From: Clostridiales bacterium
Lineage (GTDB): Bacteria > Bacillota > Clostridia > Oscillospirales > Oscillospiraceae
Assembly: GCA_004551945.1 (NCBI GenBank)
Contig: SFPN01000003.1
Coordinates: forward strand, 24,008 to 88,007
Direction of reading: 5' to 3'
DNA length: 64,000 bases
Translations under genes and position numbers: made by a program
In this document: positions 16,515-25,041 of the stretch, piece by piece
Numbering within the stretch: the first letter of the stretch is position 1
How the letters are laid out: every line of letters begins with the position of its first letter
The notes under the pieces: generated by a model
What the model was told of the DNA's origin: nothing
The model's input: the letters and a program-made list of their open reading frames with translations, nothing else
The model's database searches: none

Positions 16515-16648
16515 AGTTGATCGTCTCCCTTCTTCGCGCCGGGGGCGCGGTGAATCAAAAAAGACAACTGATTCCGTAAAAAAGCAGGAAAAACGGAAAC
16601 AGCGGTCGGAATCATCAGAATTTTGTTGCATTTTTCGAACAACACACT

Positions 16649-16677
16649 ATCATAATCGGAAATGTGAGGAAATGCAA
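16649..16677 (-). promoter_or_regulatory. Promoter of hydrogenase operon copy 1
   Basis: On the minus strand TTGCAT (16677-16672), 17 bases, TATGAT (16654-16649); the leader to the TTG start is about 130 bases. Just downstream an inverted repeat TTGTT/AACAA (about 16624-16643) could bind a regulator. Confidence 0.75.
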
Positions 16678-16699
16678 TAGAAACTTTAGAAGCTTTCGT

Positions 16700-16741
16700 G
16701 TGAAAATAAAAATCCCTGCCGTAAGGAGTACGGCAGGGATT
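16700..16741 (-). terminator. Terminator of hydrogenase operon copy 2
   Basis: A 13-base stem (AATCCCTGCCGTA with its complement, loop AGGAG, 16711-16741) is followed on the minus strand by TTTTTATTTTC. It separates the two tandem operons, so copy 1 needs its own promoter. Confidence 0.9.
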
Positions 16742-16763
16742 GCTTTCCGTGTTTTTTCTTTGG

Positions 16764-18482
16764 TTACAGACTCCAGGTGCTCTGGTCCGTGTGCAGCAGC
16801 TTGTGGGCCTGTTCCGACAGGGGCTTTTCCAGGAAATCCTGGTACAGGGCCTGCACGGAGGGATTTTCATGGGAGAAGCGGATGGGGCTGTCCTGGTCCA
16901 GCCGGTACAGGCAGGCACCCCGCTCCCGGGACAGGTCCTGGCCGTCGTGGATGGGCTGGCCGCCGCCGCCGGAGCAGCCGCCGGGGCAGGCCATGACCTC
17001 CACAAAGTCGTAGGAGACCTGTTTGGCCTGGATGGCATCCATAAGAGATCTGGCGCTGCCCAGGCCGGAGGCCACCGCCAGGCGAAGGGTGGTGTCCCCG
17101 ATGGGAAAGGTTGCCTCCCGCCAGGGCTTGTCCCCCCGAACCTCCCGGAAGGCGTCCGCCGGGGGATTGAAACCAGTGAGGAGGTAGGCGGCGGTGCGCA
17201 GAGCGGCCTCCATCACGCCGCCGGTGACGCCGAAGATGACCCCGGCCCCGGAGCCACGGCCCAGAGGTGCGTCAAAGTCCTCCTCCGGCAGTGCAGCCAC
17301 GTTGACCTGCATGGCCCGCAGCATCCGGTTCAGCTCCCGGCAGGTGAGGACCACGTCCACGTCCTTCTCCGCCGCGTCACTGACCTGGGGCACGTCGCAC
17401 TCGTATTTTTTGGCGATACAGGGCATGACGGACACGCAGAAAATGTCCTCCGGGTCCTTCCCCAGCAGCTGGGCAAAGTAGCTCTTGGCCACCGCGCCGA
17501 ACATCTGCTGGGGGCTCTTGGCGGTGGACAGGTGGGGAACCAGCTGGGGGTACTCCCTGCGCAGGAACCGGACCCAGCCGGGGCAGCAGGAGGTGAACAG
17601 GGGCAGCTTTCCCTGCTCCGGATGCGCCAGCTGAGCCGCCAGCTCGCTGGCCTCCTCCAGGATGGTCAGGTCGGCGGAGAAGGTGGTGTCGAACACATGG
17701 GGGACTCCCAGGGCCCGGACAGCGGCGGCCAGCCGCTTTTCCGTTGCCTGCTCAGGGGTGAGCCCAAGACTTTCGCCCCAGGCAGCCCGGACGGCAGGGG
17801 CGATTTGGAAAACCACTTCCTTCTTGGGGTCGGACAGGGCGGCAAAGACCTTCTCCGTGTCGTCCCGCTCCCGCAGGGCCCCCACGGGGCAGTGGGCCAC
17901 GCACTGGCCGCAGAAGGAGCAGGGGGCCTCATTCATCCGCAGACCCTGGCGGATCCGGACGGTGGTGTGGGCCCCGGAGCCGGTAACCTCCCACACCCCC
18001 AGGGACTGAACCCGCTCGCAGACGGAAACGCACCGCAGGCATTTAATGCACTTGGAGCTGTCCCGGAGGATGGGAAGGGTGTTGTCCCAGGGCCGTTCAA
18101 AGGCGGCCTTGGTGAAGGGGACCGCCTGGATGTTCATATCCTTGGAGAGCTTCTGCAGGGAGCAGTTGCCGCTGCGCACGCAGGTGACGCAGTGGTCCAC
18201 GTGCTGGGAGAGGATCAGCTCCACGTTGGTCTTGCGGGTAATTCGTACCCGCTGGGTGTTGGTGCGCACCACCATGCCCTCTTCTACCAGGGTGTTGCAG
18301 GCGGTGGCCAGCTTATCCACCCCTTCCACCTCCACGGCGCAGATGCGGCAGGAGCCCACCTCGTTGATCTCCCGCAGGTAGCAGAGGGTGGGGATGCGGA
18401 TGTCCGCCTGCCGGGCGGCGTCCAGGATGGTGGTGCCGGTGGGCACAGTGATGGGCTGGTTGTCGATGGTCAGGGTCACCAT
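16764..18482 (-). CDS. [FeFe]-hydrogenase catalytic subunit, copy 2
   Basis: This 572-residue protein is the paralogue of the downstream hydrogenase, with the same length, cluster ligands and H-cluster motifs (TSCCPGW, MPCIAKKYE, VMACPGGCSGGGGQP). Differences cluster in a few stretches, such as EEASELAAQLAHPEQGKLPL, which replaces EEANELVERLTHSENASLPQ just before the first H-cluster motif. Long DNA stretches are identical, pointing to recent duplication or gene conversion. ATG 18482 overlaps the upstream reductase stop by seven bases, as in copy 1. Both copies look functional. Confidence 0.95.
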   Translation of the reverse strand: MVTLTIDNQPITVPTGTTILDAARQADIRIPTLCYLREINEVGSCRICAVEVEGVDKLATACNTLVEEGMVVRTNTQRVRITRKTNVELILSQHVDHCVTCVRSGNCSLQKLSKDMNIQAVPFTKAAFERPWDNTLPILRDSSKCIKCLRCVSVCERVQSLGVWEVTGSGAHTTVRIRQGLRMNEAPCSFCGQCVAHCPVGALRERDDTEKVFAALSDPKKEVVFQIAPAVRAAWGESLGLTPEQATEKRLAAAVRALGVPHVFDTTFSADLTILEEASELAAQLAHPEQGKLPLFTSCCPGWVRFLRREYPQLVPHLSTAKSPQQMFGAVAKSYFAQLLGKDPEDIFCVSVMPCIAKKYECDVPQVSDAAEKDVDVVLTCRELNRMLRAMQVNVAALPEEDFDAPLGRGSGAGVIFGVTGGVMEAALRTAAYLLTGFNPPADAFREVRGDKPWREATFPIGDTTLRLAVASGLGSARSLMDAIQAKQVSYDFVEVMACPGGCSGGGGQPIHDGQDLSRERGACLYRLDQDSPIRFSHENPSVQALYQDFLEKPLSEQAHKLLHTDQSTWSL

Positions 18483-20299
18483 GCTGCTTTCCTCCCTCCC
18501 TTAAAGCCCGCGTGGCCGTAGTGGTCGCAGCGCAGGCAGCGGCTGCACTCCTGGGCCATCTCCTGCTCAGACATGCAGTTTTCCAGCAGTTCAAAGTCGT
18601 TTTTCCGCCAGCTGGCCTCCCGCTCGGTGAGGTCGATGCGCCCCGTGGCGTTTTTCAGCCGGAAGGGGGCGGGGGGAATTTCCAGGTTGGCGGAGATGTC
18701 CGTGTGGCAGCCCAGATACTCGTCGATACTGGCGGCGGCCACCTTGCCGGCCTCGATGGCCAGAATCACCGTGGCAGGGCCGGAGACGCAGTCGCCCCCG
18801 GAGAAGACCCCCTCCATGCCGGGGATGCTGCCGTCGTCAGAGGCCACAATGTTCCCCCACTTGGTGGGGACCCCCTCGGCAGCGAAGGGCTTGGAGTCCA
18901 CGGTCTGGCCCACGGCCATGAGGATCACGTCGCAGGGGATACGCTCCTGGGGCTGGTCGGCGTCCCGGGGGGCGGGACGGCCTCCCTTTACCTCGCCGAT
19001 CACCTGGGGCTGGACCACCAGGCCGGTGACCTGGCCCTCCGCGCCGGTCTCCACCCGGACGGGAGCTTTCAGGGGCAGAATCTCGCAGCCCTCGGCCATG
19101 GCCCCCTCCACCTCCTCGGGCAGGGCGGTCATGTCAGAAATCCGGCGGCGGTAGACGCATTTCACCGATTCTGCCCCCAGGCGGACAGCGGTGCGGGTGG
19201 CGTCCATGGCCACGTTGCCGCCGCCTACCACCACCACGTGCTTGCCGGTGAAGTCCGGACGGTCCTCCCGCAGGGCCAGCAGCTTGATGGCGGAGAGCAC
19301 CCCCGGCGCGTCTTCCCCGGGAATGCCCAAGGGCTTGTGGAGGGCTGCGCCGATGGCCACATAGACGCTGTCATAGTCCCGGCGCAGCTCCTTCAAAGTT
19401 ATGTCTCTCCCCACGGCGCAGTTGGTGCGCACCTCCACGCCGGTGGAGAGAATGCAGTTGATGTCCCGGTCCAGGTAGGAGGCGGGCAGCCGGTAGCTGG
19501 GGATGCCATACCGGAGCATACCCCCCAGCTTGGCTTTGGCCTCAAACACCGTGGCCTTGTGGCCCATGAGGGACAGAAAGTAGGCGGCGGTAAGCCCCGA
19601 GGGGCCGCCCCCTACGATGGCGATGGTTTTCCCGGAGGAGGGGGCGCAGGAAGGGGCGGGGACTTCCCCGGCGTGGTCCACGGCGAACCGCTTCACCCCC
19701 CGGATGTTCAGGGGGGCGTCCACAATGGACCGGCGGCAGTGGGTCTCGCAGGGGTGCTCGCACACCAGACCGCACACGGAGGGGAAGGGGTTGTCCTTCC
19801 GGATGAGGCGGATGGCGTCGGCGTAGCGTTCCTCTCCCACCAGGGAGATATAACCGGGTACGTCCACGTGGGCGGGACACAGCTCCACGCAGGGTACGCT
19901 CTTGAAGTTGGCGGTGCAGCTGCCCTGGTCCACATGGGCCAGGTAGTCGTCGTGAAAGGCCACATAGCCGTCCAGAACCATCTGGGCGGCTTCAAAGCCG
20001 ATGGCGCAGTCGGCGCTGTCCACGATGGCCTGGGCGGACCGGAGGATGGTGTCCAGATCCTCGGGGCTGCCCTGGCCGTCCAGCAGCTGGTTCAGCAGAG
20101 CCGACAGCCGGTCCAGGCCGATGCGGCAGGGCACGCACTTGCCGCAGCTCTGGGCCAGGCACAGCTTTAAAAAGGCGCTGGTCAGCTCCACGGGACAGTT
20201 TCCACAGGGGGCGGCGGAGATGCGCCGCTCCAGGTCCGCGTACAGGTCGTCAACGGTCCGCTGGGCATTTTCCCAGGGCGTAATGCTTAATCTACTCAA
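18476..20299 (-). CDS. NuoF-type Fe-S domain fused to GltD-type NAD(P)H flavoprotein, copy 2
   Basis: This 607-residue paralogue of the copy 1 flavoprotein keeps all cysteine clusters and both dinucleotide loops. It is two residues shorter: the segment LLDTTIRVDKPDF of copy 1 is LLALREDRPDF here. It starts at TTG 20299 behind the same GAAGGGAGACGAT site, and its stop overlaps the hydrogenase ATG. It is predicted to carry electrons between NAD(P)H and the hydrogenase through FAD and several [4Fe-4S] clusters. Whether it confurcates with ferredoxin cannot be seen. Confidence 0.9.
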   Translation of the reverse strand: MSRLSITPWENAQRTVDDLYADLERRISAAPCGNCPVELTSAFLKLCLAQSCGKCVPCRIGLDRLSALLNQLLDGQGSPEDLDTILRSAQAIVDSADCAIGFEAAQMVLDGYVAFHDDYLAHVDQGSCTANFKSVPCVELCPAHVDVPGYISLVGEERYADAIRLIRKDNPFPSVCGLVCEHPCETHCRRSIVDAPLNIRGVKRFAVDHAGEVPAPSCAPSSGKTIAIVGGGPSGLTAAYFLSLMGHKATVFEAKAKLGGMLRYGIPSYRLPASYLDRDINCILSTGVEVRTNCAVGRDITLKELRRDYDSVYVAIGAALHKPLGIPGEDAPGVLSAIKLLALREDRPDFTGKHVVVVGGGNVAMDATRTAVRLGAESVKCVYRRRISDMTALPEEVEGAMAEGCEILPLKAPVRVETGAEGQVTGLVVQPQVIGEVKGGRPAPRDADQPQERIPCDVILMAVGQTVDSKPFAAEGVPTKWGNIVASDDGSIPGMEGVFSGGDCVSGPATVILAIEAGKVAAASIDEYLGCHTDISANLEIPPAPFRLKNATGRIDLTEREASWRKNDFELLENCMSEQEMAQECSRCLRCDHYGHAGFKGGRKAAW

Positions 20300-20391
20300 A
20301 CTCCATCGTCTCCCTTCTGGATACAGTTGGCAGGGGGTCAAACCAGGGGTCCCGGAGAGGGGTTCCGGTGACCTGAATATAGCCTACTATC

Positions 20392-20436
20392 AGTATACTC
20401 CCGGGAGATGAGATGACAACAATTCCATCAATTGTT
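20392..20436 (-). promoter_or_regulatory. Promoter and possible operator of hydrogenase operon copy 2
   Basis: On the minus strand TTGTCA (20419-20414), 16 bases, TATACT (20397-20392). A perfect inverted repeat AACAATT-N5-AATTGTT (20418-20436) touches the -35 box and could be an operator. It is not found at the copy 1 promoter. Confidence 0.7.
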
Positions 20437-20958
20437 TCGGGACAGGTACTTAAATCTGTGTCTTAATATAAAAAATGAGCACAGATTGTTGCAAATAAAA
20501 TGATCAACTTTTTTCCAATGAAATGATTTCAATAAAAATCTTTTGATTGGAACGTCAGGATGAGGGGGATCGGATCGAAACCGAAGATTTTTGTATGATG
20601 ACGGGGAAATCATGCTGAATCACAGGGTTTAAAAGAAAAAATATAAAAAATGAAAAGAAAAAATAGCGAATAGAAACAAAAAGAAAAACTGGAGGAAGAG
20701 GCATATTGGTCCCGGATTCCCGCCAGCTACCGGGAAATGATGAGAAAAGAGACGCAGGACATGCGGAAGTATTGAAAAATAAGTAAGAATTGGAAAGAAA
20801 GCGGTAGGGGGAGGGGAGGGACTACCCGAAAATAAGTAAAAATACTGGAAGCTGGTAACAAAGTTAGCCCCAAGAGATCATTGTCCCCGGCAGGCGGCCG
20901 CCGTATGATGAGAGCAGGAAAAAGCCTGTTTACCTCCGGAGAAGGCGGAAATGGGGGA
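20437..20958. other. AT-rich intergenic stretch with no convincing gene
   Basis: About 520 bases between the hydrogenase operon and metY. The part from 20440 to 20860 is far richer in A and T than its surroundings, with long A runs on the plus strand. Short open frames exist on both strands (for example 34 codons ending at 20775, with a plausible-looking tail YREMMRKETQDMRKY but no start codon); none has a supported start and length. It may be the remains of a decayed gene. Confidence 0.5.
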
Positions 20959-20987
20959 TTGACCAATTTCCCCCTTGGTCGTATAAT
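20959..20987 (+). promoter_or_regulatory. Promoter of metY with internal palindrome
   Basis: TTGACC (20959-20964), a 17-base spacer and TATAAT (20982-20987). A perfect inverted repeat GACCAA-N8-TTGGTC (20961-20980) covers the -35 end and the spacer, an ideal repressor position. The expected leader is only about 33 bases, too short for a riboswitch. Confidence 0.85.
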
Positions 20988-21026
20988 TTTTGCATTATGA
21001 ATAAAAATCAAGGAGGCCAGCAGGCT

Positions 21027-22310
21027 ATGAGCACTTACAAGAACGGGACCAACTGTCTCCACGCGGGCTATGTGCCCGAGAGCGGCGAACCCAGAAACAT
21101 TCCCATCATTCAGAGCACCACCTTCCGGTACGGCACCAGCGAGGCCATGGGCGCCCTGTTTGACCTGGAGGCCGAGGGCTATTTCTACACCCGGCTCCAG
21201 AACCCCACCTCTGACCGGGTGGCAGCCAAGATCTGCGCCCTGGAGGGGGGCGCCGCCGCCATGCTGACCTCCTCCGGCCAGGCGGCCAACTTCTTTGCCA
21301 TCTTTAATATCTGTTCTGCCGGGGACCATGTGGTGGCCTCTGCGGCCATCTACGGGGGCACCTTCAACCTCTTCTCCGTGACCATGAGGCGCATGGGCAT
21401 TCAGTTCACCTTCGTGGACCCCAACTGCTCGGAGGAGGAGCTGAACGCAGCCTTCCAGCCCAACACCAAGGCGATGTTCGGGGAGACCATTGCCAACCCC
21501 GCCCTCACGGTGCTGGACATTGAGAAGTTTGCCCGGGCCGCCCACGCCCACGGGGTGCCCCTGATTGTGGACAACACCTTCCCCACCCCCATCAACTGCC
21601 GACCCTTCCAGTGGGGCGCGGATATCGTCACCCACTCCACCACCAAGTACATGGACGGCCACGCCAACCAGGTGGGCGGCGCCATTGTGGACAGCGGCAG
21701 CTTCGACTGGACCAAGTATCCCGACAAGTACCCCGGCCTGTGCACCCCCGACGACAGCTACCACGGGGTGACCTACACCGAGCGGTTCGGCCTGGGCGGC
21801 GCCTTCATCACCAAGGCCACCGTCCAGCTCATGCGGGACTTCGGCAGCACCCCCGCCCCCATGAACGCCTACTTCCTGAACGTGGGCCTGGAGACCCTCC
21901 ACCTGCGCATGCCCCAGCACTGCGCCAACGCCCTGGCGGTGGCAAAGTTCCTGAAGGGCCACGACAAGGTGGCCTGGGTCACCTGCCCCAGCCTGGAGGG
22001 GGACAAGAACTACGATCTGGCCAAAAAGTATATGCCCAATGGCACCTGCGGCGTGGTCACCTTCGGCGTGAAGGGCGGCCGCAAGGCAGCAGAGACCTTC
22101 ATGGCCGGCCTGAAGCTGGCCTCCATCGCCACCCATGTGGCCGATGCGAAAACCTGTGTGCTCCACCCCGCCTCCTCTACCCACCGGCAGATGTCCGACG
22201 CGGAGTTGGAGGCCGCCGGCGTGTCCCCCGACCTGGTCCGCCTGTCTGTGGGCATTGAGGACCCGGCGGATATTATCGCTGACCTGACCCAGGCCCTGGA
22301 GAACGTGTAA
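21027..22310 (+). CDS. metY: O-acetylhomoserine sulfhydrylase (Cys/Met metabolism PLP enzyme)
   Basis: This PLP enzyme makes homocysteine (or methionine) from O-acetylhomoserine and sulfide or methanethiol. It has 427 residues, the usual size for MetY and longer than cystathionine gamma-synthases. Seen: YTRLQNPTSDRV, LTSSGQAAN, VDNTFPTP and the PLP lysine in HSTTKYMDGH. ATG 21027 lies ten bases after AAGGAGG; an in-frame ATG at 20997 precedes that site. The product feeds the SAM cycle genes located from 26.7 to 35.9 kb. Control probably acts at the palindromic promoter. A cystathionine-lyase role is less likely on length and motifs. Confidence 0.93.
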   Translation: MSTYKNGTNCLHAGYVPESGEPRNIPIIQSTTFRYGTSEAMGALFDLEAEGYFYTRLQNPTSDRVAAKICALEGGAAAMLTSSGQAANFFAIFNICSAGDHVVASAAIYGGTFNLFSVTMRRMGIQFTFVDPNCSEEELNAAFQPNTKAMFGETIANPALTVLDIEKFARAAHAHGVPLIVDNTFPTPINCRPFQWGADIVTHSTTKYMDGHANQVGGAIVDSGSFDWTKYPDKYPGLCTPDDSYHGVTYTERFGLGGAFITKATVQLMRDFGSTPAPMNAYFLNVGLETLHLRMPQHCANALAVAKFLKGHDKVAWVTCPSLEGDKNYDLAKKYMPNGTCGVVTFGVKGGRKAAETFMAGLKLASIATHVADAKTCVLHPASSTHRQMSDAELEAAGVSPDLVRLSVGIEDPADIIADLTQALENV

Positions 22311-22369
22311 TCTGCCCGCAGGGAAGAGAAGGCAGCCCATTCTGATCCAAGAAAAGGAGGCAGCTCCCC

Positions 22370-23230
22370 ATGAGTTCCAAGAAAGGTCTGGCCTGCATCT
22401 TCGCTGCCGCGGTGCTGTTCAGCATCGGCGGCCTGTGCGTGAAGATGATCCCCTGGAATTCTTTGTCCATCAATTCCTTTCGGAGCATCATCTCCGTGGG
22501 GATGCTTCTGGTGTTTGCCAAGGTCACCCGCCACAAGCTGAAGCTCACCCCTGGGGTCTTCGGGGGGGCCTGCGCCATGTGCGCCACCACCACCCTGTAC
22601 ACCATGGCCAACAAGCTCACCACCGCAGCCAACACCATTCTGCTCCAGTTTACCGCGCCAGTGTTCGTGATCCTCTTTCTGTGGCTGGTTTTTAGGGAAA
22701 AGCCCAAAAAGCTGGATGTGATTACCTGTGTGGTGGTCTTTGGCGGCATCGCCTGCTTCTTCCTGGATAGCCTGGGCACCGGGTATCTGGCGGGGGACTT
22801 GGTGGCGGTGCTCTCCGGGGTGGGCTACGCCTGGGTTTTCCTGCTGAACAAGATTCCCGGGGGCGACCCCCTCTTCTCCACCATCCTGGGACAAGCCATG
22901 GGGGCGGTCATAGGCCTGCCCTTCCTGGTCCAGGAGACCCAGTTCGGGGGCGCGGCTCTGCCCGCTGCCATCGCCCTGGGGGTGTTTCAGCTGGGCCTGG
23001 CCTACATCTTCTTCACCACCGGGATCAAGTATGCGCCCCCGGTTTCCGCTTCCCTGATGACAGGCATCGAGCCCATCCTGAACCCGGTGCTGGTGGCCCT
23101 GGTGCTGGGGGAGATGATTTCTCCCCTGTCCCTGCTGGGGGGCGCCATCGTCTTTGTGACCATCATGGTTTATAATGTAATTGGAGCCAGGGCAGAGCAA
23201 AAGGATACATGCCAAGGAGAGCCAGTATGA
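22370..23230 (+). CDS. EamA/DMT-family transporter
   Basis: This is a 286-residue integral membrane protein with about ten hydrophobic helices in two repeated EamA halves. Typical pieces are NSLSINSFRSIIS, TTLYTMANKLTTAANTILLQFTAPVFV in the first half and ASLMTGIEPILNPVLVALVLGE in the second. Such carriers export amino acids, nucleosides or other metabolites; the substrate is unknown. ATG 22370 follows AAGGAGG. It lies 59 bases after metY and overlaps the pseudouridine synthase gene by ATGA. The position next to metY would fit a sulfur amino acid or related metabolite, which is inference only. Confidence 0.9.
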   Translation: MSSKKGLACIFAAAVLFSIGGLCVKMIPWNSLSINSFRSIISVGMLLVFAKVTRHKLKLTPGVFGGACAMCATTTLYTMANKLTTAANTILLQFTAPVFVILFLWLVFREKPKKLDVITCVVVFGGIACFFLDSLGTGYLAGDLVAVLSGVGYAWVFLLNKIPGGDPLFSTILGQAMGAVIGLPFLVQETQFGGAALPAAIALGVFQLGLAYIFFTTGIKYAPPVSASLMTGIEPILNPVLVALVLGEMISPLSLLGGAIVFVTIMVYNVIGARAEQKDTCQGEPV

Positions 23231-23871
23231 TTGATCTCATTTATCAGGACCAGGCCATTGTGGTCTGCGTCAAACCCTTCCGGGTTCTCTCCACCGACGA
23301 GCCGGGGGGAATGCCCGACCTGATTCGGGAGGCCATCGGCCAGCCCCAGGCCAAGGTCCGGGCGGTCCACCGGCTGGACCAGGTGGTGGGCGGGCTGATG
23401 GTCTACGGCCTGACCGGCCCCGCCGCCTCGGAGCTTTCCCGGCAGATCCGGGAGGACCAGTTTTTAAAGGAGTACCAGGCGGTGGTCCACTGGCGGCCCC
23501 AGTATGACGAGGGGACCTTCGTTGACCTCTTAGGCCGCAGCGAAAAGACCCGCAAGACCTATGTGGCCAAGTACCCTGGCAAGGGCATCCAGCAGGCGGT
23601 GCTCCACTACAAGCTCCTGGACAACAAGCAGGGCTTTTCCCTGGTGGAAATCCGCCTGGAGACCGGCCGGACCCACCAGATCCGGGCCCAGTTTTCCTCC
23701 CGGGGAATGCCCCTGGCAGGGGACCGGAAGTACAGCAAGTACCCGGACCCCCAGGACTGGCAGATCGCCCTGTGGTCCAGCCACCTGCACTTTACCCACC
23801 CGGAGACGGGGGAGGAGATGGATTTCCGCCTCCCGCCCCCGGACACGGAGCCGTGGACTTTGTTCCGGTAA
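23227..23871 (+). CDS. RluA-family RNA pseudouridine synthase
   Basis: This enzyme converts a uridine of rRNA or tRNA to pseudouridine. At 214 residues it has only the catalytic domain and no S4 RNA-binding domain. The catalytic aspartate lies in VHRLDQVVGGLMVYG, where the common TSGL is replaced by VGGL; the second motif is LETGRTHQIRAQFSSRG. ATG 23227 overlaps the EamA stop and follows AAGGAG. An upstream GTG-type extension lies inside the EamA gene. The target uridine cannot be told. Confidence 0.9.
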   Translation: MIDLIYQDQAIVVCVKPFRVLSTDEPGGMPDLIREAIGQPQAKVRAVHRLDQVVGGLMVYGLTGPAASELSRQIREDQFLKEYQAVVHWRPQYDEGTFVDLLGRSEKTRKTYVAKYPGKGIQQAVLHYKLLDNKQGFSLVEIRLETGRTHQIRAQFSSRGMPLAGDRKYSKYPDPQDWQIALWSSHLHFTHPETGEEMDFRLPPPDTEPWTLFR

Positions 23872-23873
23872 AC

Positions 23874-23931
23874 GAACGCACCCCCGTCAGGAATGACGAG
23901 TGCAGTCAGGAATGACGAGGGTGCGTTTTTC
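23874..23931 (+). terminator. Terminator with an internal direct repeat
   Basis: Arms AACGCACCC and GGGTGCGTT, followed by TTTTC, enclose a long loop that contains the 15-base unit GTCAGGAATGACGAG twice (about 23886-23900 and 23905-23919). Each unit can itself fold (GTCAggaaTGAC). It ends the metY-EamA-RluA run. Confidence 0.75.
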
Positions 23932-24073
23932 TATCCCTGAGAAAAGAAATTTTTTCCAGGTTTGATATCCCGCCTGCCGGTGCATACTACCATACGGAGA
24001 CCGGAAGGGGCGAAGCCTCGGCCGGGCTTCGAAAATCCATTGGATCTGAAAAGGATCCCGGGAGGTTTCCTGT

Positions 24074-24298
24074 ATGAAGGTGATCGACAGAATTGCCCTG
24101 GCTCTGATAATCATCGGGGGGCTGAATTGGGGCAGCATCGGGATTTTCGGCCTGGATATGGTGGCGGCCCTGTTCGGAGGCTCCGCCAGCTTTCTGAGCC
24201 GCCTGGTGTATATTCTGGTGTGCCTGTCGGCCATCTGGTGCATCACGCTGTTTTTCCGGGATGACCCGGCCCACGAACCCACCAGAGGCAATGCCTGA
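24074..24298 (+). CDS. DUF378 small membrane protein
   Basis: This 74-residue protein has two hydrophobic helices (about 7-28 and 39-62) and the DUF378 pattern IGGLNWGSIGIFGLDMVAAL, SRLVYILVCLSAIW. It starts at ATG 24074 behind GGGAGG. The family is widespread in Firmicutes with no known function. It stands alone between two terminators, and its promoter is not clear (a weak TTGATA is present near 23962). Confidence 0.88.
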   Translation: MKVIDRIALALIIIGGLNWGSIGIFGLDMVAALFGGSASFLSRLVYILVCLSAIWCITLFFRDDPAHEPTRGNA

Positions 24299-24304
24299 CG
24301 GCGC

Positions 24305-24345
24305 AAAAAACATCCCCTGCCCAAGCCGGGCAGGGGATGTTTTTA
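24305..24345. terminator. Bidirectional terminator
   Basis: A perfect 12-base stem (CATCCCCTGCCC, loop AAGCC, its complement, 24311-24339) is flanked by six A on the left and five T on the right. It can stop the DUF378 transcript and the convergent acetyltransferase transcript. Confidence 0.9.
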
Positions 24346-24357
24346 TGTACATAGAGG

Positions 24358-24981
24358 TTACGGCTGCTTTTTCCGCAGCTCTGCCAGGTCCAGCCGCTGG
24401 CGGGGACGGTCTCCAGGGCGGATCTCCCGAAGCACCCGGGCGGGGACCCCGGCTACGATGGTGTTGGGGGGAACGTCCCGGGTGACCACGGACCCGGCGG
24501 CCACGATGGCTCCGTCGCCGATGTAGACCCCGGGCACCACGGTGACGCTGGAGCCGATCCACACGTTCTTCCCGGTGACGATGGGGGCGGGGTAGGTGGT
24601 CCGGCGCTTTTCCGGGTCAAAGTCGTGGTTCATGGTGGTGAGGACCACGTTGTTTCCCAAAAAGGTGCCGTCTCCCAGGGTGATGCCCCCCTGGTCCTGG
24701 AAGTGGCAGCCGGTGTTGATAAAGACGCCCTTTCCCACCACGATGTTCTTGCCGCAGTTGGTGTAGAAAGGGGGAAAGAGCCGGAAGCCCTTGGGCACGG
24801 GCTTGCCAATGATCTGGGAGAAGATCTCGCAGACCTCCTCCTGGGTGTGGTAGGTGGCGTTAAGCTGGCAGGTCAGACGCATGGTCTCCTCGGTGATCTC
24901 CCGCATAAAGAGATGCAGGTCGCCTTCACCGATGACAGGCTCACCACTGTTCATTCGATCCAGATATTCTTGCAGTTCCAT
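24358..24981 (-). CDS. Sugar O-acetyltransferase of the Maa/LacA/NodL type
   Basis: This 207-residue left-handed beta-helix enzyme transfers acetyl from acetyl-CoA to a sugar hydroxyl. The N-terminal cap contains LTCQLNATYHTQEE and the PPFYTNCGKNIVVG segment, followed by hexapeptide repeats; the catalytic histidine is in TTMNHDFDPEKR and the end reads AAGSVVTRDVPPNTIVAGVPARVLREI. ATG 24981 follows AAGGAGG by seven bases; an in-frame ATG 13 codons upstream lacks a site. It lies 60 bases after cdd. The exact acceptor (maltose, galactoside or other) is unknown. Confidence 0.92.
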   Translation of the reverse strand: MELQEYLDRMNSGEPVIGEGDLHLFMREITEETMRLTCQLNATYHTQEEVCEIFSQIIGKPVPKGFRLFPPFYTNCGKNIVVGKGVFINTGCHFQDQGGITLGDGTFLGNNVVLTTMNHDFDPEKRRTTYPAPIVTGKNVWIGSSVTVVPGVYIGDGAIVAAGSVVTRDVPPNTIVAGVPARVLREIRPGDRPRQRLDLAELRKKQP

Positions 24982-25041
24982 CGAGACACCTCCTTGGCGC
25001 TGCATGGGAAGGTGGAGCACTCAGCGTTGACTCGGGGGGAG

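Noticed and set aside
20418..20436. A Rex redox-repressor site at hydrogenase operon copy 2.
   Set aside because: The inverted repeat has the opposite order (AACAATT...AATTGTT) to the Rex consensus TTGTTAA...TTAACAA, so only an unnamed operator is suggested.
20674..20775. A small or remnant gene ending in YREMMRKETQDMRKY.
   Set aside because: Only 34 codons from the preceding stop, no start codon with a ribosome site, and no recognised family; mentioned only within the AT-rich gap.
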